A stretch of DNA of 64,000 nt from Bog-532 sp963824545 (GTDB lineage Bacteria > Actinomycetota > Actinomycetes > Streptosporangiales > Streptosporangiaceae). Positions within the stretch are counted from its first letter, which is position 1. Each line of letters starts with the position of its first letter. Both the position numbers and the translations under genes were made by a program. The DNA lies in the NCBI GenBank assembly GCA_963824545.1, contig CAWGPP010000006.1:665146-729145 (forward strand). Direction: 5' to 3'. The notes under the pieces are model-generated. The model was given only the letters and a program-made list of their open reading frames with translations. It had not been told where the DNA came from and made no database searches. Shown here piece after piece: positions 16,254 to 24,444 of this stretch.

Positions 16254-17462
16254 ATGGGTAAGGAGTTTGACGTTGTGGTGGTGGGCGGACGGTGCGCCGG
16301 CTCGCCGCTTGCGACGCTACTGGCGCGCGCGGGGCTATCGGTTGCGCTCGTGGAGCAGGCGACGTTCCCGCGGGACACGCTTTCGACTCACGTCTTCGAG
16401 ACGGCGGCGCTCGCCTTTCTCGATCGGCTTGGCGTGCTGAGCGAGCTGCGGGCCACGGGGGCGCCGATCGTCAATCACGTTGACCTCCGGCAGGAGGGGT
16501 TCCGGGCACGAATGCGAGGACCGCAGCGGCCCGGAGATGCGGGAGGGGCGATGTCGGTACGTCGGCTGGTGCTTGACCCCATTCTGATGCAGGCCGCCGT
16601 CGAGGCAGGAGCTGAGGTCCGGATGGCCGCGAAGGTGACCGCGCTGGTGAGGGACCGCGACCGGGTGACGGGCGTGCGCGTCGCCCGTAACGGGTCAGAG
16701 CAGGCGCTGGGGGCGAGGCTCGTGGTGGGCGCCGACGGCCGCAACTCGACGGTTGCCAGGCTGGCGGGGTCGCGCACGTACAACCTGACTCCGAACGAGC
16801 GGTTCGGCTACTGGTCGTTCTTTGAGGGCGCGGATCCGGGGCCCGAGCCGAGGTTGATCTTCCATCGCTGGTCAGGCAACCTCGTGTTCGCGATGCCGTC
16901 GGACAGCGGGCTGTATCAGGTGCTCGCGCTGCCGGAGCTCAGCGACCTGCCGCGGTTCCGGCGCAGCCTCGAGGAAAGCTACCTGGAGTACATCAGGCGC
17001 TGCGACCCGGTGGCTCACGCACTGTCGGACGCACGCCGGGTCGGCAAGCTGTTCGGGGCGCTCCACTGGGAGGGGTACTTCCGCGAGGCCACGGGGCCCG
17101 GCTGGGTCCTCGTCGGCGACGCCGGCCATTTCAAGGACCCGACTCCAGGCCAGGGCATTCAGGACGCGTTCCGGCAGGCCGAGTTCCTGGCGCCGGCGAT
17201 CCTCGGCGCCATCGGCAGGTCGTCATCGGCGCTGGACGAGGCGCTGGCGGGCTGGGCGCACTGGCGCGACGACGACGCCCGCGAGCACTACTGGCTCGCG
17301 ACCGACCTCGGCAAGGCGGGCCTGGCGCCCGCGGTGCTGCCGGAGATCGCGCAGCGTTTGTACGACCAGGGCAAGCTGGACCCGTTCCTGGACCTGTTCA
17401 ACCACCGTTCCGTCCCCTCGCAGGTGCTGACGCCGCCACGGTTCGCGTCGCCTCCCTGGTGA
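16254..17462 (+). CDS. FAD-dependent monooxygenase / geranylgeranyl-reductase-like oxidoreductase
   Basis: A 402-residue flavoprotein. The N-terminal Rossmann motif is VVVVGGRCAGSPLATLLARAG, a variant of G-x-G-x-x-G with Arg-Cys in the loop. The second FAD signature is VVGADGRNSTVARLAG and the third GWVLVGDAGHFKDPTPGQGIQDAFRQAEFLA, both typical of class A monooxygenases and of reductases acting on isoprenoid or aromatic substrates. ATG at 16254 follows GGAGGGTTCA. The gene stands alone, so the substrate is not known. No signal or membrane segment is seen. Confidence 0.9.
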   Translation: MGKEFDVVVVGGRCAGSPLATLLARAGLSVALVEQATFPRDTLSTHVFETAALAFLDRLGVLSELRATGAPIVNHVDLRQEGFRARMRGPQRPGDAGGAMSVRRLVLDPILMQAAVEAGAEVRMAAKVTALVRDRDRVTGVRVARNGSEQALGARLVVGADGRNSTVARLAGSRTYNLTPNERFGYWSFFEGADPGPEPRLIFHRWSGNLVFAMPSDSGLYQVLALPELSDLPRFRRSLEESYLEYIRRCDPVAHALSDARRVGKLFGALHWEGYFREATGPGWVLVGDAGHFKDPTPGQGIQDAFRQAEFLAPAILGAIGRSSSALDEALAGWAHWRDDDAREHYWLATDLGKAGLAPAVLPEIAQRLYDQGKLDPFLDLFNHRSVPSQVLTPPRFASPPW

Positions 17463-17613
17463 TCCCGTTCCTCAGGCGGCAGCTTCCGGACCCCGCGATC
17501 GCGACCGGATCACCCGCCAGCCCGCCGCCGAGTCCGTGACCCCCGACCTGGGCAAGGTCCAGGCGCTGCCAGGCCAGGTGGGACGGGTCTGTCTAGTCAT
17601 CTGACACGCGCTG

Positions 17614-18768
17614 TTACGCGGTTCCGAGACGGAGCCGGAAACTACCGGGCTGGAACTTGCCCAGGGACTGCTCCCAGGACTGGCCCGGCCAGTGGTAACT
17701 CGCGCTGCCCTCGGCAGGCCGGTACTCGGCGGTGTACAGGGTCCCGAAGCCTTCGTGGAAGCGGGTGGCGTAGAGCGGTGAACCCAGGCAGGCTGCGATG
17801 ACGCCGGAGACGTCCGCGCCGGCGGCCAGTAGCTCCTCAAGGTGCTTCTGGCGCTCTGCACTGCGGATCGCCGCGGCGTACGGCGCCCATTCCCCCTCGC
17901 CCTGATGGTTGGTGACCACGGCCCGGTCCGTGACGCGGGCCGGCCGGTCGGGGGCCAGGTACGCCGTGGCCCACCGCCCGGAGCCGTCCAGCACGGTGAC
18001 GTTGTAGGACATGTGGACGGGCACCCGGCGCAGCACTTGCACGGCCTCCTTGACGGTGCCGCAGACCTCTAGGACGTACCGGATCACCAGCGGGATCCCG
18101 AAGCCCTCGCCCACCTGTGGCCGTCCCCCGAACGTCAGCGACACGGCCAGCCCGGCGTCGTTGATCCCGTCCAGCAGTCCCCAGAGGCAATCGAGCATGC
18201 CGAGCACCCCGCGGCCGGTAAACGCCGTCCTGGCTACCACCCCGTCGAACAGCCGGTAGTCCCAGTCGTAATTGCGGACCAGGGCCGGTCCGCCCGGCAG
18301 GACCGCTGCTTGCGAGCAGCCGGTCAGGAAGGGCGGCGGGTTCCACAACGCCAGCGCGGGGCCGGCGTCGGCATCATCAGGAAGCATGGCGGTCAGCCGC
18401 TCCCATGAAGGAACGAGTTCCGGCATATGCTTCTCGAGCGCCGTCCTTGCCTCTCCCGCGGTCGGGCGGGTATTCGTGCCTTCCCGCCACCATCGCCGGA
18501 AGGCCGGCCAGCTCTGTGCCAGGTGCTGGCCGATCTGGTCACCGGGCTCGTCTTCCTCCCATGCCCGCAGGACGATGGGAACTTCGCCCGCCTCAGGCGA
18601 CTGCTCCCACCCGGTTCCCGGCCACGATCCCGAGGCCCAGTCCGTCGAAGCGATCTGCCTGAGCCAGGAGCGCCAGTCCGGCCAGTCCACGCCCTCCACC
18701 CACCGCTGCCAGTCCGGCCAGCTAGCAGGCGGGGGCCTGCGGTTTTCGCTCGGGCGGTTCTCGGTCAT
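17614..18768 (-). CDS. C45-type (penicillin acylase/acyltransferase-like) NTN hydrolase
   Basis: The 384-residue protein matches the C45/carcinine-hydrolase-like family of cysteine N-terminal-nucleophile amidohydrolases. The likely nucleophile is the Cys in LTGCSQAAVLPGGPALVRNYDWDYRL near residue 155, a strong family block. VLGMLDCLWGLLDGINDAGLAVSLTFGG and VVTNHQGEGEWAPYAAAIRSAER also fit. Unusually, the first 60 residues are tryptophan-rich with repeated WPDW-x-x-W units, and the WPG-x-x-WEQS words at residues 50-60 recur near the C terminus as WPGQSWEQS. The start at 18768 follows GAGGGGG. The substrate is unknown; no beta-lactam genes are nearby. Confidence 0.82.
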   Translation of the reverse strand: MTENRPSENRRPPPASWPDWQRWVEGVDWPDWRSWLRQIASTDWASGSWPGTGWEQSPEAGEVPIVLRAWEEDEPGDQIGQHLAQSWPAFRRWWREGTNTRPTAGEARTALEKHMPELVPSWERLTAMLPDDADAGPALALWNPPPFLTGCSQAAVLPGGPALVRNYDWDYRLFDGVVARTAFTGRGVLGMLDCLWGLLDGINDAGLAVSLTFGGRPQVGEGFGIPLVIRYVLEVCGTVKEAVQVLRRVPVHMSYNVTVLDGSGRWATAYLAPDRPARVTDRAVVTNHQGEGEWAPYAAAIRSAERQKHLEELLAAGADVSGVIAACLGSPLYATRFHEGFGTLYTAEYRPAEGSASYHWPGQSWEQSLGKFQPGSFRLRLGTA

Positions 18769-18944
18769 GCGGCCCCCTCACCCTGAATCTTCCAGGTGTC
18801 GCCGCTACCCCGTAACCGCGGCCTGAACCCATATCCGGCTGCCTCCTCCACGGTGGCGTGCACGGCGGTCAGCTGTTCGGCGCCCTACGGGGCTATCGTC
18901 CGGGCGACCACCGGCTGCGGCGACGCCAGCGTCGGGAGTGCCGG

Positions 18945-19508
18945 TCAGGAGGGACGTCGGCTGACGTCGAGGTTGAGCTGGACCGGAAGGTCGGTCTTGC
19001 CGAGCGCCCGCCGGGTATGGGCAATAGCTTCGGCTTCTATGCGAAGGTGCAGTGCGTGCAGGTCGGCTGACTGGCTAGCGGTGACGGCGATGACGATTCC
19101 GGGGGCGCTGGAGTCGCCGATGACCCGGCCGCGGGTGGTGTCGACGCCGTGGTAGGTCCCGATTTCCCGGGCCAGGGCGCCGGTGAGGGCGGCGGGCTGA
19201 AGGATGGTGGTGCCTTCCCGGTCGCTGACGGGGATGGGGATGTCGCCGGCCCGGTCGGTGGAGATCAGCAGGACCAGGATCCAGCGCAGCGCAGCGAGGG
19301 CGATCAGCAGGCAGGCGCCCGCGGCGGCTGGCCATACCCAGGTTCCGTGCTGGCCGATGTAGGTGCTGACGCGATTGGCGACCAGGGTGCGCCTGGAGAA
19401 GGCCGCGCCGAAGACGCCGGCTGATGCGGTCATGGCGGCGGCGCCGGCGAGCAGGACCAGCAGGCCGAACAGGGTCAGGGCGAAGCGGTTGGTGCGGTCG
19501 GCGTGCAT
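18945..19508 (-). CDS. Alkaline-shock membrane anchor-like protein (AmaP-like)
   Basis: The 187-residue protein has two N-terminal membrane helices (FALTLFGLLVLLAGAAAMTA and VWPAAAGACLLIALAALRWILVLLIS) separated by a loop. A cytoplasmic or external Asp23-like domain follows (TTILQPAALTGALAREIGTYHGVDTTRGRVIG, then VIAVTASQSADLHALHLRIEAEAIAHTRRAL). It is the last gene of the Asp23 operon, and its ATG shares bases with the preceding stop (TGATG). In Firmicutes AmaP tethers Asp23 to the membrane; a similar scaffold role is inferred here. Confidence 0.8.
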   Translation of the reverse strand: MHADRTNRFALTLFGLLVLLAGAAAMTASAGVFGAAFSRRTLVANRVSTYIGQHGTWVWPAAAGACLLIALAALRWILVLLISTDRAGDIPIPVSDREGTTILQPAALTGALAREIGTYHGVDTTRGRVIGDSSAPGIVIAVTASQSADLHALHLRIEAEAIAHTRRALGKTDLPVQLNLDVSRRPS

Positions 19509-20044
19509 CAGCGGCTCCGGGAAGTGACACGTACTGCGAGGCGCGGCGGATGGCGCAGGTCCAGGTCGTCCAGGCGGCCGCGCAGCGCCTGGGTGACGGG
19601 CTGCCTGAGCGCGCCAGCGGCCGCCCGGCCGCGGGCGGCCGAGGTGGCTGTAACACGGGCGCGGCGGCGGCGGACGATGACGGTTGCGCCGGAGATGCCG
19701 TCAACTCCGGTTGCTGCCGCGCGGAGCGTCCCGGCCAGGCCGCCGCGGGTCACGGCCGCATCGGTGGCGTCGTCGCCGGAACGCAGCTGCAGGCGGGTGA
19801 CGCGGCGGGGCTTGAGCTCCAGCGCGAGGATGAGCGCGCCGACGATGATCAGGACGGCTGACCACACCCGGACCACCAGCGCATACCAGTGGGTTTTCCG
19901 GGCCCAGTGGTACCAGGTGGTCCAGTGCAGCACCAGCGGGCCGCTCTTGATGTGGAAGGTGATGACCTCAATGATGACGATGATGGCGGCCACGGCCAGG
20001 GCCGCGGCGAGTATGAAGCCGAGCGGGCGGTTGAGCAGGCGCAT
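19508..20044 (-). CDS. DUF6286-type membrane protein of the Asp23 cluster
   Basis: A 178-residue protein with two membrane helices near the N terminus (FILAAALAVAAIIVIIEVITF and VVRVWSAVLIIVGALILALEL) and a strongly basic C-terminal domain. The family's opening RLLNRPLGFILA is present, and the tail ends with an RRR-rich stretch and LDDLDLRHPPRLAVRVTSRSR. The soluble part LAGTLRAAATGVDGISGATVIV resembles the Asp23-like fold of these clusters. It sits between an Asp23 protein and the AmaP-like gene, with 14 bp to the former, clearly one operon. Confidence 0.8.
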   Translation of the reverse strand: MRLLNRPLGFILAAALAVAAIIVIIEVITFHIKSGPLVLHWTTWYHWARKTHWYALVVRVWSAVLIIVGALILALELKPRRVTRLQLRSGDDATDAAVTRGGLAGTLRAAATGVDGISGATVIVRRRRARVTATSAARGRAAAGALRQPVTQALRGRLDDLDLRHPPRLAVRVTSRSR

Positions 20045-20058
20045 TCGCGGTTTCTCCG

Positions 20059-20481
20059 TTACCTGACCCGGGGTGGCGGGGCGATGTCAGTGGCCAGATC
20101 GGCAACGACAATGTGTACCTCGTCCGTCTCTAGCCCGGTCAGCTCCCGGACCCGGTCGCGGACGTGACGGCGGACCTGCCCAGTGACTTCGGGAACCGAT
20201 GCAGGCCAGCGGACACTGATCTCCAGGTTGACGAACGCTTTTGAGCCATCGACCTCGACGGACGTTTTCGGCAGCGCGTCCAGGTCGGTACCGCGCAGGC
20301 CCAGGTGCCCTGAGCCCGGAACCGCACGGCCCAGCATGCGGCCCGCGGCCGCTCCGGCGTCCGGGTTTTCGGCCGCGGCCTGCGCGGCGATTTTGGAAAC
20401 GACCCCATCGGCGATGCTGATCGTGCCCAGCTCGTTACGGCCAGCCAGGACGGCTGGCTCAAGGCTGGCGGGGGCGCTCAT
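20059..20481 (-). CDS. Asp23/Gls24 family envelope-stress protein
   Basis: This 140-residue protein is a single Asp23/Gls24 domain: GTISIADGVVSKIAAQAAAENPDAG, then KAFVNLEISVRWPASVPEVTGQVRRHVRDRVRELTGLETDEVHIVVADL. The ATG at 20481 overlaps the preceding stop as ATGA, which is why it is preferred to the codon at 20508. Asp23 proteins are cytoplasmic membrane-associated scaffolds induced by cell-wall stress in Firmicutes; in actinomycetes the role is less defined. It is one of three Asp23-like genes in this operon. Confidence 0.9.
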   Translation of the reverse strand: MSAPASLEPAVLAGRNELGTISIADGVVSKIAAQAAAENPDAGAAAGRMLGRAVPGSGHLGLRGTDLDALPKTSVEVDGSKAFVNLEISVRWPASVPEVTGQVRRHVRDRVRELTGLETDEVHIVVADLATDIAPPPRVR

Positions 20482-20660
20482 CTGCGGCTGCGGCTGCGCG
20501 ACAGCCATCCCTGCACATCCATGTCACCGTCGAGAACCTTGGCGGCGCCGTAGCCGATCGCGCCGAGCACGGCCACGATCAGCATGTCGCCAAAGTTGCC
20601 GAACACGAGGGCGAGGCCCAGGATCAGGCCGGTCACGGTGGCAAGCGCGGTACGGTTCAT
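20478..20660 (-). CDS. Small membrane protein of the Asp23 cluster (DUF2273-like)
   Basis: A 60-residue protein with two hydrophobic stretches (TALATVTGLILGLALVFGNFG and MLIVAVLGAIGYGAAKVL), a short linker and the basic tail WLSRSRSRR. Small proteins of this type accompany Asp23 genes in many Gram-positive bacteria. The stop is overlapped by the next ATG. The likely role is membrane anchoring of the Asp23 proteins. Confidence 0.85.
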   Translation of the reverse strand: MNRTALATVTGLILGLALVFGNFGDMLIVAVLGAIGYGAAKVLDGDMDVQGWLSRSRSRR

Positions 20661-20703
20661 TACTCACATCCAGACTCAGGCGAAGACAAGGTCCCGCGGC
20701 CGT

Positions 20704-21090
20704 TCAGGCCGGCGGCAGCCCCGGGGCCGCTTGGGCGGCCGCGGCCGGCAGGCGCGCGGGCAGCGGCACCTGGGGAGGATCGTCGATGTCGGCGACCACC
20801 ACGTCGACCGGGCGGCCGCCGGTGAGCGGGGCCAGCACCGCGGTGACCAGGGCGGCAAGTGCACGGGCCGGGACCGCCCATTGAGACCGGATCTGCACGG
20901 TCACCCGGCCGCCGCCGACCATGATGCCCTCGACTTTGCGGCCGGGCAGATAGGAGGCGACCTCGCCGAACCGGCCGCCGTCAAGCCCAGACACTCCCGC
21001 GCATTCCCCGACGCCCGCAGCGACGGCGTCCACGTCAATACCGTCGATAACGGCGGATCCGGTCACGCTGCCCCCGGCCGGCACGGTCAT
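20704..21090 (-). CDS. Asp23-like protein, shorter variant
   Basis: The 128-residue protein has the strand-helix order of Asp23 domains: ASYLPGRKVEGIMVGGGRVTVQIRSQWAVPARALAALVTAVLAPLTGGRPVDVVVADI. The N-terminal part DAVAAGVGECAGVSGLDGG corresponds to the first helix of the fold. The C terminus is an Ala/Pro tail. ATG at 21090 overlaps the stop of the first Asp23 gene (ATGA). It probably forms mixed assemblies with its neighbours. Confidence 0.75.
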   Translation of the reverse strand: MTVPAGGSVTGSAVIDGIDVDAVAAGVGECAGVSGLDGGRFGEVASYLPGRKVEGIMVGGGRVTVQIRSQWAVPARALAALVTAVLAPLTGGRPVDVVVADIDDPPQVPLPARLPAAAAQAAPGLPPA

Positions 21091-21560
21091 GCCACGCGGG
21101 AGGGAGCGGCGTCCTGGTCATCGTCGGCGGGGAGGTAAACGTCGTCTACGGCGACATTGACTTCGACCACCCGCAGACCGGTCATCCGCTCGACCGCCTG
21201 CTTGACGTTCCGCTGGATGCCGCGACCCAGCTCGGTGATGGCCACACCGTAGTCGACCACGATGTCCAGGTCGATCGCGGCTTCGGTCTCGCCGACCTCG
21301 ACGCCGACGCCCTGAGAAACGCTCGGGCCCGAGCTGCCGGGGATGCGCTCACGGATCGAGCCGAAGGCACGGGAGCCGCTGGTGCCCATCGCGTGCACCC
21401 CCGGGATTTCCCGGCAGGCCTTCCCGGCGATCTTCTGCACGACGCCTTCAGCGACCGATATCTGCCCGTCGCTGGTGGCCAGCCGGTCCCGGGTGGCCGG
21501 GCTGGCGTTCGTGGAGGTTACCGGGGTCTCGCTGGTCCTCGACGCTGCAAGCTCGCTCAT
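21087..21560 (-). CDS. Asp23/Gls24 family protein, first gene of the operon
   Basis: The 157-residue protein begins with a Ser/Thr-rich leader, then the Asp23 domain: GQISVAEGVVQKIAGKACREIPGVHAMG, then AAIDLDIVVDYGVAITELGRGIQRNVKQAVERMTGLRVVEVNVAVDDVYLP. ATG at 21560 follows AAGGGAG. It heads a six-gene minus-strand operon (21560 to 18945). A strong hairpin lies 41 bp upstream in the leader, and the divergent ECF sigma gene begins about 240 bp away. Confidence 0.92.
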   Translation of the reverse strand: MSELAASRTSETPVTSTNASPATRDRLATSDGQISVAEGVVQKIAGKACREIPGVHAMGTSGSRAFGSIRERIPGSSGPSVSQGVGVEVGETEAAIDLDIVVDYGVAITELGRGIQRNVKQAVERMTGLRVVEVNVAVDDVYLPADDDQDAAPSRVA

Positions 21561-21600
21561 CTGACACGCTCCCTTGAATGCCGGTACTGGTGTGGCATGC

Positions 21601-21628
21601 GGCCCGGCGGGGGTTTCCCCGCCGGGCC
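21601..21628. promoter_or_regulatory. Strong hairpin upstream of the Asp23 operon
   Basis: Perfect 12-bp arms GGCCCGGCGGGG and CCCCGCCGGGCC enclose a GTTT loop, beginning 41 bp before the first Asp23 start. It may act as a leader attenuator, transcript stabiliser or roadblock. It lacks a long T run on either side. Confidence 0.6.
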
Positions 21629-21687
21629 GTCACTCACTTAGACACCGCGCCGGGCAGATCGTCGCAGCATTTCCCGCGTGTTTTCCC

Positions 21688-21719
21688 GGCCCTAGCCGCC
21701 GGGTGCGGCGGCTAGGGCC
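21688..21719. promoter_or_regulatory. Second strong hairpin in the divergent spacer
   Basis: Perfect 13-bp arms GGCCCTAGCCGCC and GGCGGCTAGGGCC enclose the loop GGGTGC. On the minus strand it is preceded by the Asp23 leader; on the plus strand it lies 80-110 bp before the sigma gene. It is either a terminator-like structure or a dyad operator. Confidence 0.55.
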
Positions 21720-21799
21720 CATAGGCCCGCACGCCGCGGCCCATCCGGCGTATTCCGTTGCAGCCTGGGCAGCTGGCACGGCACAAGAGCCGCGAATTG

Positions 21800-22360
21800 A
21801 TGCGAGAGGGAATGCAGCTGAACCAGACGGTCGGGGACGCCTATCTCGTTACCCGTGCCCAGGAGGGTTACCTCGACGCCTACGAGATGCTCGTGCAGCG
21901 GCATTCCGCGATGGCATACCGCGTGGCCCTGCGGCTTTGCGGTGACCACCACGATGCCCAGGACATCGCCCAGGAGGCCCTGATAGCGGCCTGGGAGAAC
22001 CTGACCCGGTTCAGGGCCGACTCCTCGTTCTCGACCTGGCTCTACCAGATCGTCACCCGGCGAGCCCTCAATAGGCTCACCCGCGGCCGGGGCACCGACC
22101 AGGTGGACTTCCTCCAGGAGGAAGCCGATCCCATCGCCGGTCCCGCCGCGCAAGCCGAGCGTAACCTCACCGTCGACGCGGTCACCGACGCCCTCGCCAC
22201 GCTGCCCTTCCGCCAGCGCGCCGTCGTCGTCCTGCACCACCTTGAGGGATTGTCCTACGCTGAGGTGGCAGGAATCACTCACAGCACCGTCCCGGCGGTC
22301 CGGAGCCACTTGTTTCGGGCACGGCGTGCGCTGGGCATCATGCTGGAGGAATGGAGGTGA
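21800..22360 (+). CDS. ECF-type RNA polymerase sigma factor
   Basis: A sigma factor of about 186 residues. Region 2 reads YLDAYEMLVQRHSAMAYRVALRLCGDHHDAQDIAQEALIAAWENLTRFRADSSFSTWLYQIVTRRALN, with the D-A-x-D-x-x-Q-E motif. Region 4 is clear: ALATLPFRQRAVVVLHHLEGLSYAEVAGITHSTVPAVRSHLFRARRAL. The start is either ATG 21800 or ATG 21812; neither has a strong ribosome site. The 3' end overlaps the next gene (ATGGAGGTGA), so sigma and its putative anti-sigma are translationally coupled. It is divergent from the Asp23 operon, which it may control. Confidence 0.93.
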   Translation: MREGMQLNQTVGDAYLVTRAQEGYLDAYEMLVQRHSAMAYRVALRLCGDHHDAQDIAQEALIAAWENLTRFRADSSFSTWLYQIVTRRALNRLTRGRGTDQVDFLQEEADPIAGPAAQAERNLTVDAVTDALATLPFRQRAVVVLHHLEGLSYAEVAGITHSTVPAVRSHLFRARRALGIMLEEWR

Positions 22361-23022
22361 CCGGGTCGGTGAGCGAGTCACCCGCGGGCGGCCGGGCAGC
22401 CAGGCAGCTGCTGGACGCGGTCGCGTTGCCGTGCGGGGCTGACATCGATCCACTCCTCGAACAGGTCGCCGACGGCCACGCAGCCGACCTGGACACTCAC
22501 CAGCGGGACTGCGTGCACTGCCAGGCCGCGATCACAGAATTCGCTGTTGTGTGGGCCCCAGTGGCCGAAACAGCAGCCAGGCCGGTACCAGCCCCACCGG
22601 GACTGACCGCGGCGATCATGAGCCAGATCCGGGTACTGGTCCGGGACGTCTGGTACACGCTGCAGACCACCGACCTCGGTTTCATCCGCATCGCCGCCCG
22701 GACCGTGGCCGCCTTGGCCCGCGACACCGCCCGGACCGTGCCCGGCGTCCGCGTCGCCCTCGGCCGCAGCACCCACAGCAAAGCGGCCCCGCTCGCCGAG
22801 CAGGCCACCTTCGGGCACCATCATCCCCACGCCGCCGTAGGCGTCCTGGGCCGCACAGCCGTCGTAGATCTCGCCGTGGCGGTCACGTACGGGGACCCCG
22901 TGCACGAGGTAGCGCGCGACATTCAGCGGCGCGTCACCACGACACTCTGCGACCAGATCGGGCTGCGGTCCGTCATGGTCAACGTCACCGTCGACGACGT
23001 CCTCACCGACGACGTCCAGTGA
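22351..23022 (+). CDS. Zinc-finger anti-sigma-like domain fused to an Asp23 domain
   Basis: The 223-residue protein joins two parts. Near residues 35-60, LEQVADGHAADLDTHQRDCVHCQAAITEF carries an H-x3-C-x2-C motif, the ZAS zinc-binding signature of anti-sigma factors. The C-terminal 100 residues are an Asp23/Gls24 domain: HPHAAVGVLGRTAVVDLAVAVTYGDPVHEVARDIQRRVTTTLCDQIGLRSVMVNVTVDDV. Between them is a helical linker rich in aromatic residues. GTG at 22369 is an alternative start after GGAGG. The position right after an ECF sigma gene fits an anti-sigma role, and the Asp23 part could sense or dock on the Asp23 scaffold of the divergent operon. Confidence 0.82.
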   Translation: MEVTGSVSESPAGGRAARQLLDAVALPCGADIDPLLEQVADGHAADLDTHQRDCVHCQAAITEFAVVWAPVAETAARPVPAPPGLTAAIMSQIRVLVRDVWYTLQTTDLGFIRIAARTVAALARDTARTVPGVRVALGRSTHSKAAPLAEQATFGHHHPHAAVGVLGRTAVVDLAVAVTYGDPVHEVARDIQRRVTTTLCDQIGLRSVMVNVTVDDVLTDDVQ

Positions 23023-23553
23023 CCGCTGCACAGCCCCAGTCGGCCCAGTCGTCTGGGATAGTTTGATCCCGATCGGGATCAAGCCTGCGTCCGCTTGCCA
23101 GGCGGTTCGCTGAGAACGCGGGTCTTGCCGCGGCATGGCCTTGTGTGCCGGACCGTCCGAGTGCGATCTTGTCTCGCGGCCGGAGCGGGAGGCAGACATC
23201 GGTAAGTGGATGGGGCACCGGTGGATCTTGGCTCGTGTTCACCAGAATAAGTGCGTAGGGCTGACAACGGCCATCGCTGGGGGGCCGAGCATGACCATGA
23301 CGCTGGAGAAGCTCGGCTGGCACCGAGTTCAGGTTCGAGCGGTTCACCGACTTCATCATCCGGGCGACGGCGGCGGGAGAACTCGCCTCCAAGGAGCTGC
23401 GCCTGCTGATCCAGGCGATCCCTTGATCACCAGGAGAATGAGCTCCGTGATGACGCGACGATCGTGTTGCCGGAGTGGCGGCCGTCGCGGTCCAAAGCGC
23501 CGTCCAACAGGCGGTAGCGCGATGCGGCAGCGGCGCGATGGGCGTGTCCGCCG
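23023..23553. other. Spacer with an orphan coding-like segment
   Basis: No complete gene. From about 23323 to 23427 one frame reads TEFRFERFTDFIIRATAAGELASKELRLLIQAIP and ends in TGA, which looks like the tail of a protein rather than random reading. No start or upstream part is found. The remainder shows no motif. Confidence 0.4.
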
Positions 23554-24444
23554 GTGATGGGCGGGAGCCCGTACCGAGCGGTGCTCCGGGGCGCCGAGCG
23601 GGTCTGGCACGACCTCCGGTTCAAGGACCTCTACCGGAGCGGCAAGGAGTTCGAGCTCATGCACCGGGCCATAGGCTTCGCCGCCCTGGCCATCCTCACC
23701 GTGATCCCGCTGCTTATCGTCATCGCCGCCGCCAACCCTGCCCCGCACCCCGGCCTCGCCTCGTGGGTGATCTACGGCATGGGCCTGACCGGCTCCTCTG
23801 CCGACGCGGTGACACGGCTCTTCTCGGCGCCGGCCCGGGTGCTGGGCACGACGAGCGTGTTCAGTGCCCTGCTGCTGGGCGTCTCCGGGGTCGCGTTCGC
23901 GGGCAGCGTGCAGGCCGGGTTCGAGAGGATCTGGGGCCTTCCCGCCGGGCCCTGGCACAAGATCTGGCGTCAGACCGTGTGGCTGGCCACCCTCACCGCC
24001 TACATCTACGCGGAGGCCACGGTCGGCACGGTGACGCACGCCGGGCTCGCCGAGACGGCGGCGGTGGCGGTGGTGCTCGGCATCGCCTTCTTCTGGTGGG
24101 GGCTGCGCTTCCTGATCGGCGGCCGGGTGGGCTATCTGGCGGCGATGCCGGGCGCGGTGGCGACGATAGTGGGCCTGGGTGGCCTGCGGGTCTTCTCCGG
24201 CCTGGTCTTCGAGCCGCTTATCGCCAGCAACGCGGTCAGCTACGGCGTGCTGGGCACCGTCCTAATCGTGCAGTCGTGGCTGATCGGCGTCGGCTGGGTC
24301 GTTTATGGCGGCCAGTTGTTCGGGCGCTGGTTCCACGACGCCTGGCTGCGGGCCTGGGCGCACAATCGCTGGGGCCACGCGGAGCCGGGCGGCGGGGAGG
24401 AGGGCGAGCAGGACCCCGGGAGTCAAAGCACACCGCCTGGGTAG
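23554..24444 (+). CDS. YihY/BrkB-like polytopic membrane protein
   Basis: The 296-residue protein has about six membrane helices: IGFAALAILTVIPLLIVIAAA, FSALLLGVSGVAFAGSVQ, TVWLATLTAYIYAEATVG, AVAVVLGIAFFWWGLRFLIGG, AAMPGAVATIVGLGGLRVFSG and VLGTVLIVQSWLIGVGWVVYGG. The FERIWGLPAGPWHKIWRQTVWL segment resembles the YihY family, whose function is not settled. The start (GTG 23554 or ATG 23557) has only a weak ribosome site. It stands alone and converges on the hydrogenase operon; no functional link is evident. Confidence 0.75.
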   Translation: MMGGSPYRAVLRGAERVWHDLRFKDLYRSGKEFELMHRAIGFAALAILTVIPLLIVIAAANPAPHPGLASWVIYGMGLTGSSADAVTRLFSAPARVLGTTSVFSALLLGVSGVAFAGSVQAGFERIWGLPAGPWHKIWRQTVWLATLTAYIYAEATVGTVTHAGLAETAAVAVVLGIAFFWWGLRFLIGGRVGYLAAMPGAVATIVGLGGLRVFSGLVFEPLIASNAVSYGVLGTVLIVQSWLIGVGWVVYGGQLFGRWFHDAWLRAWAHNRWGHAEPGGGEEGEQDPGSQSTPPG

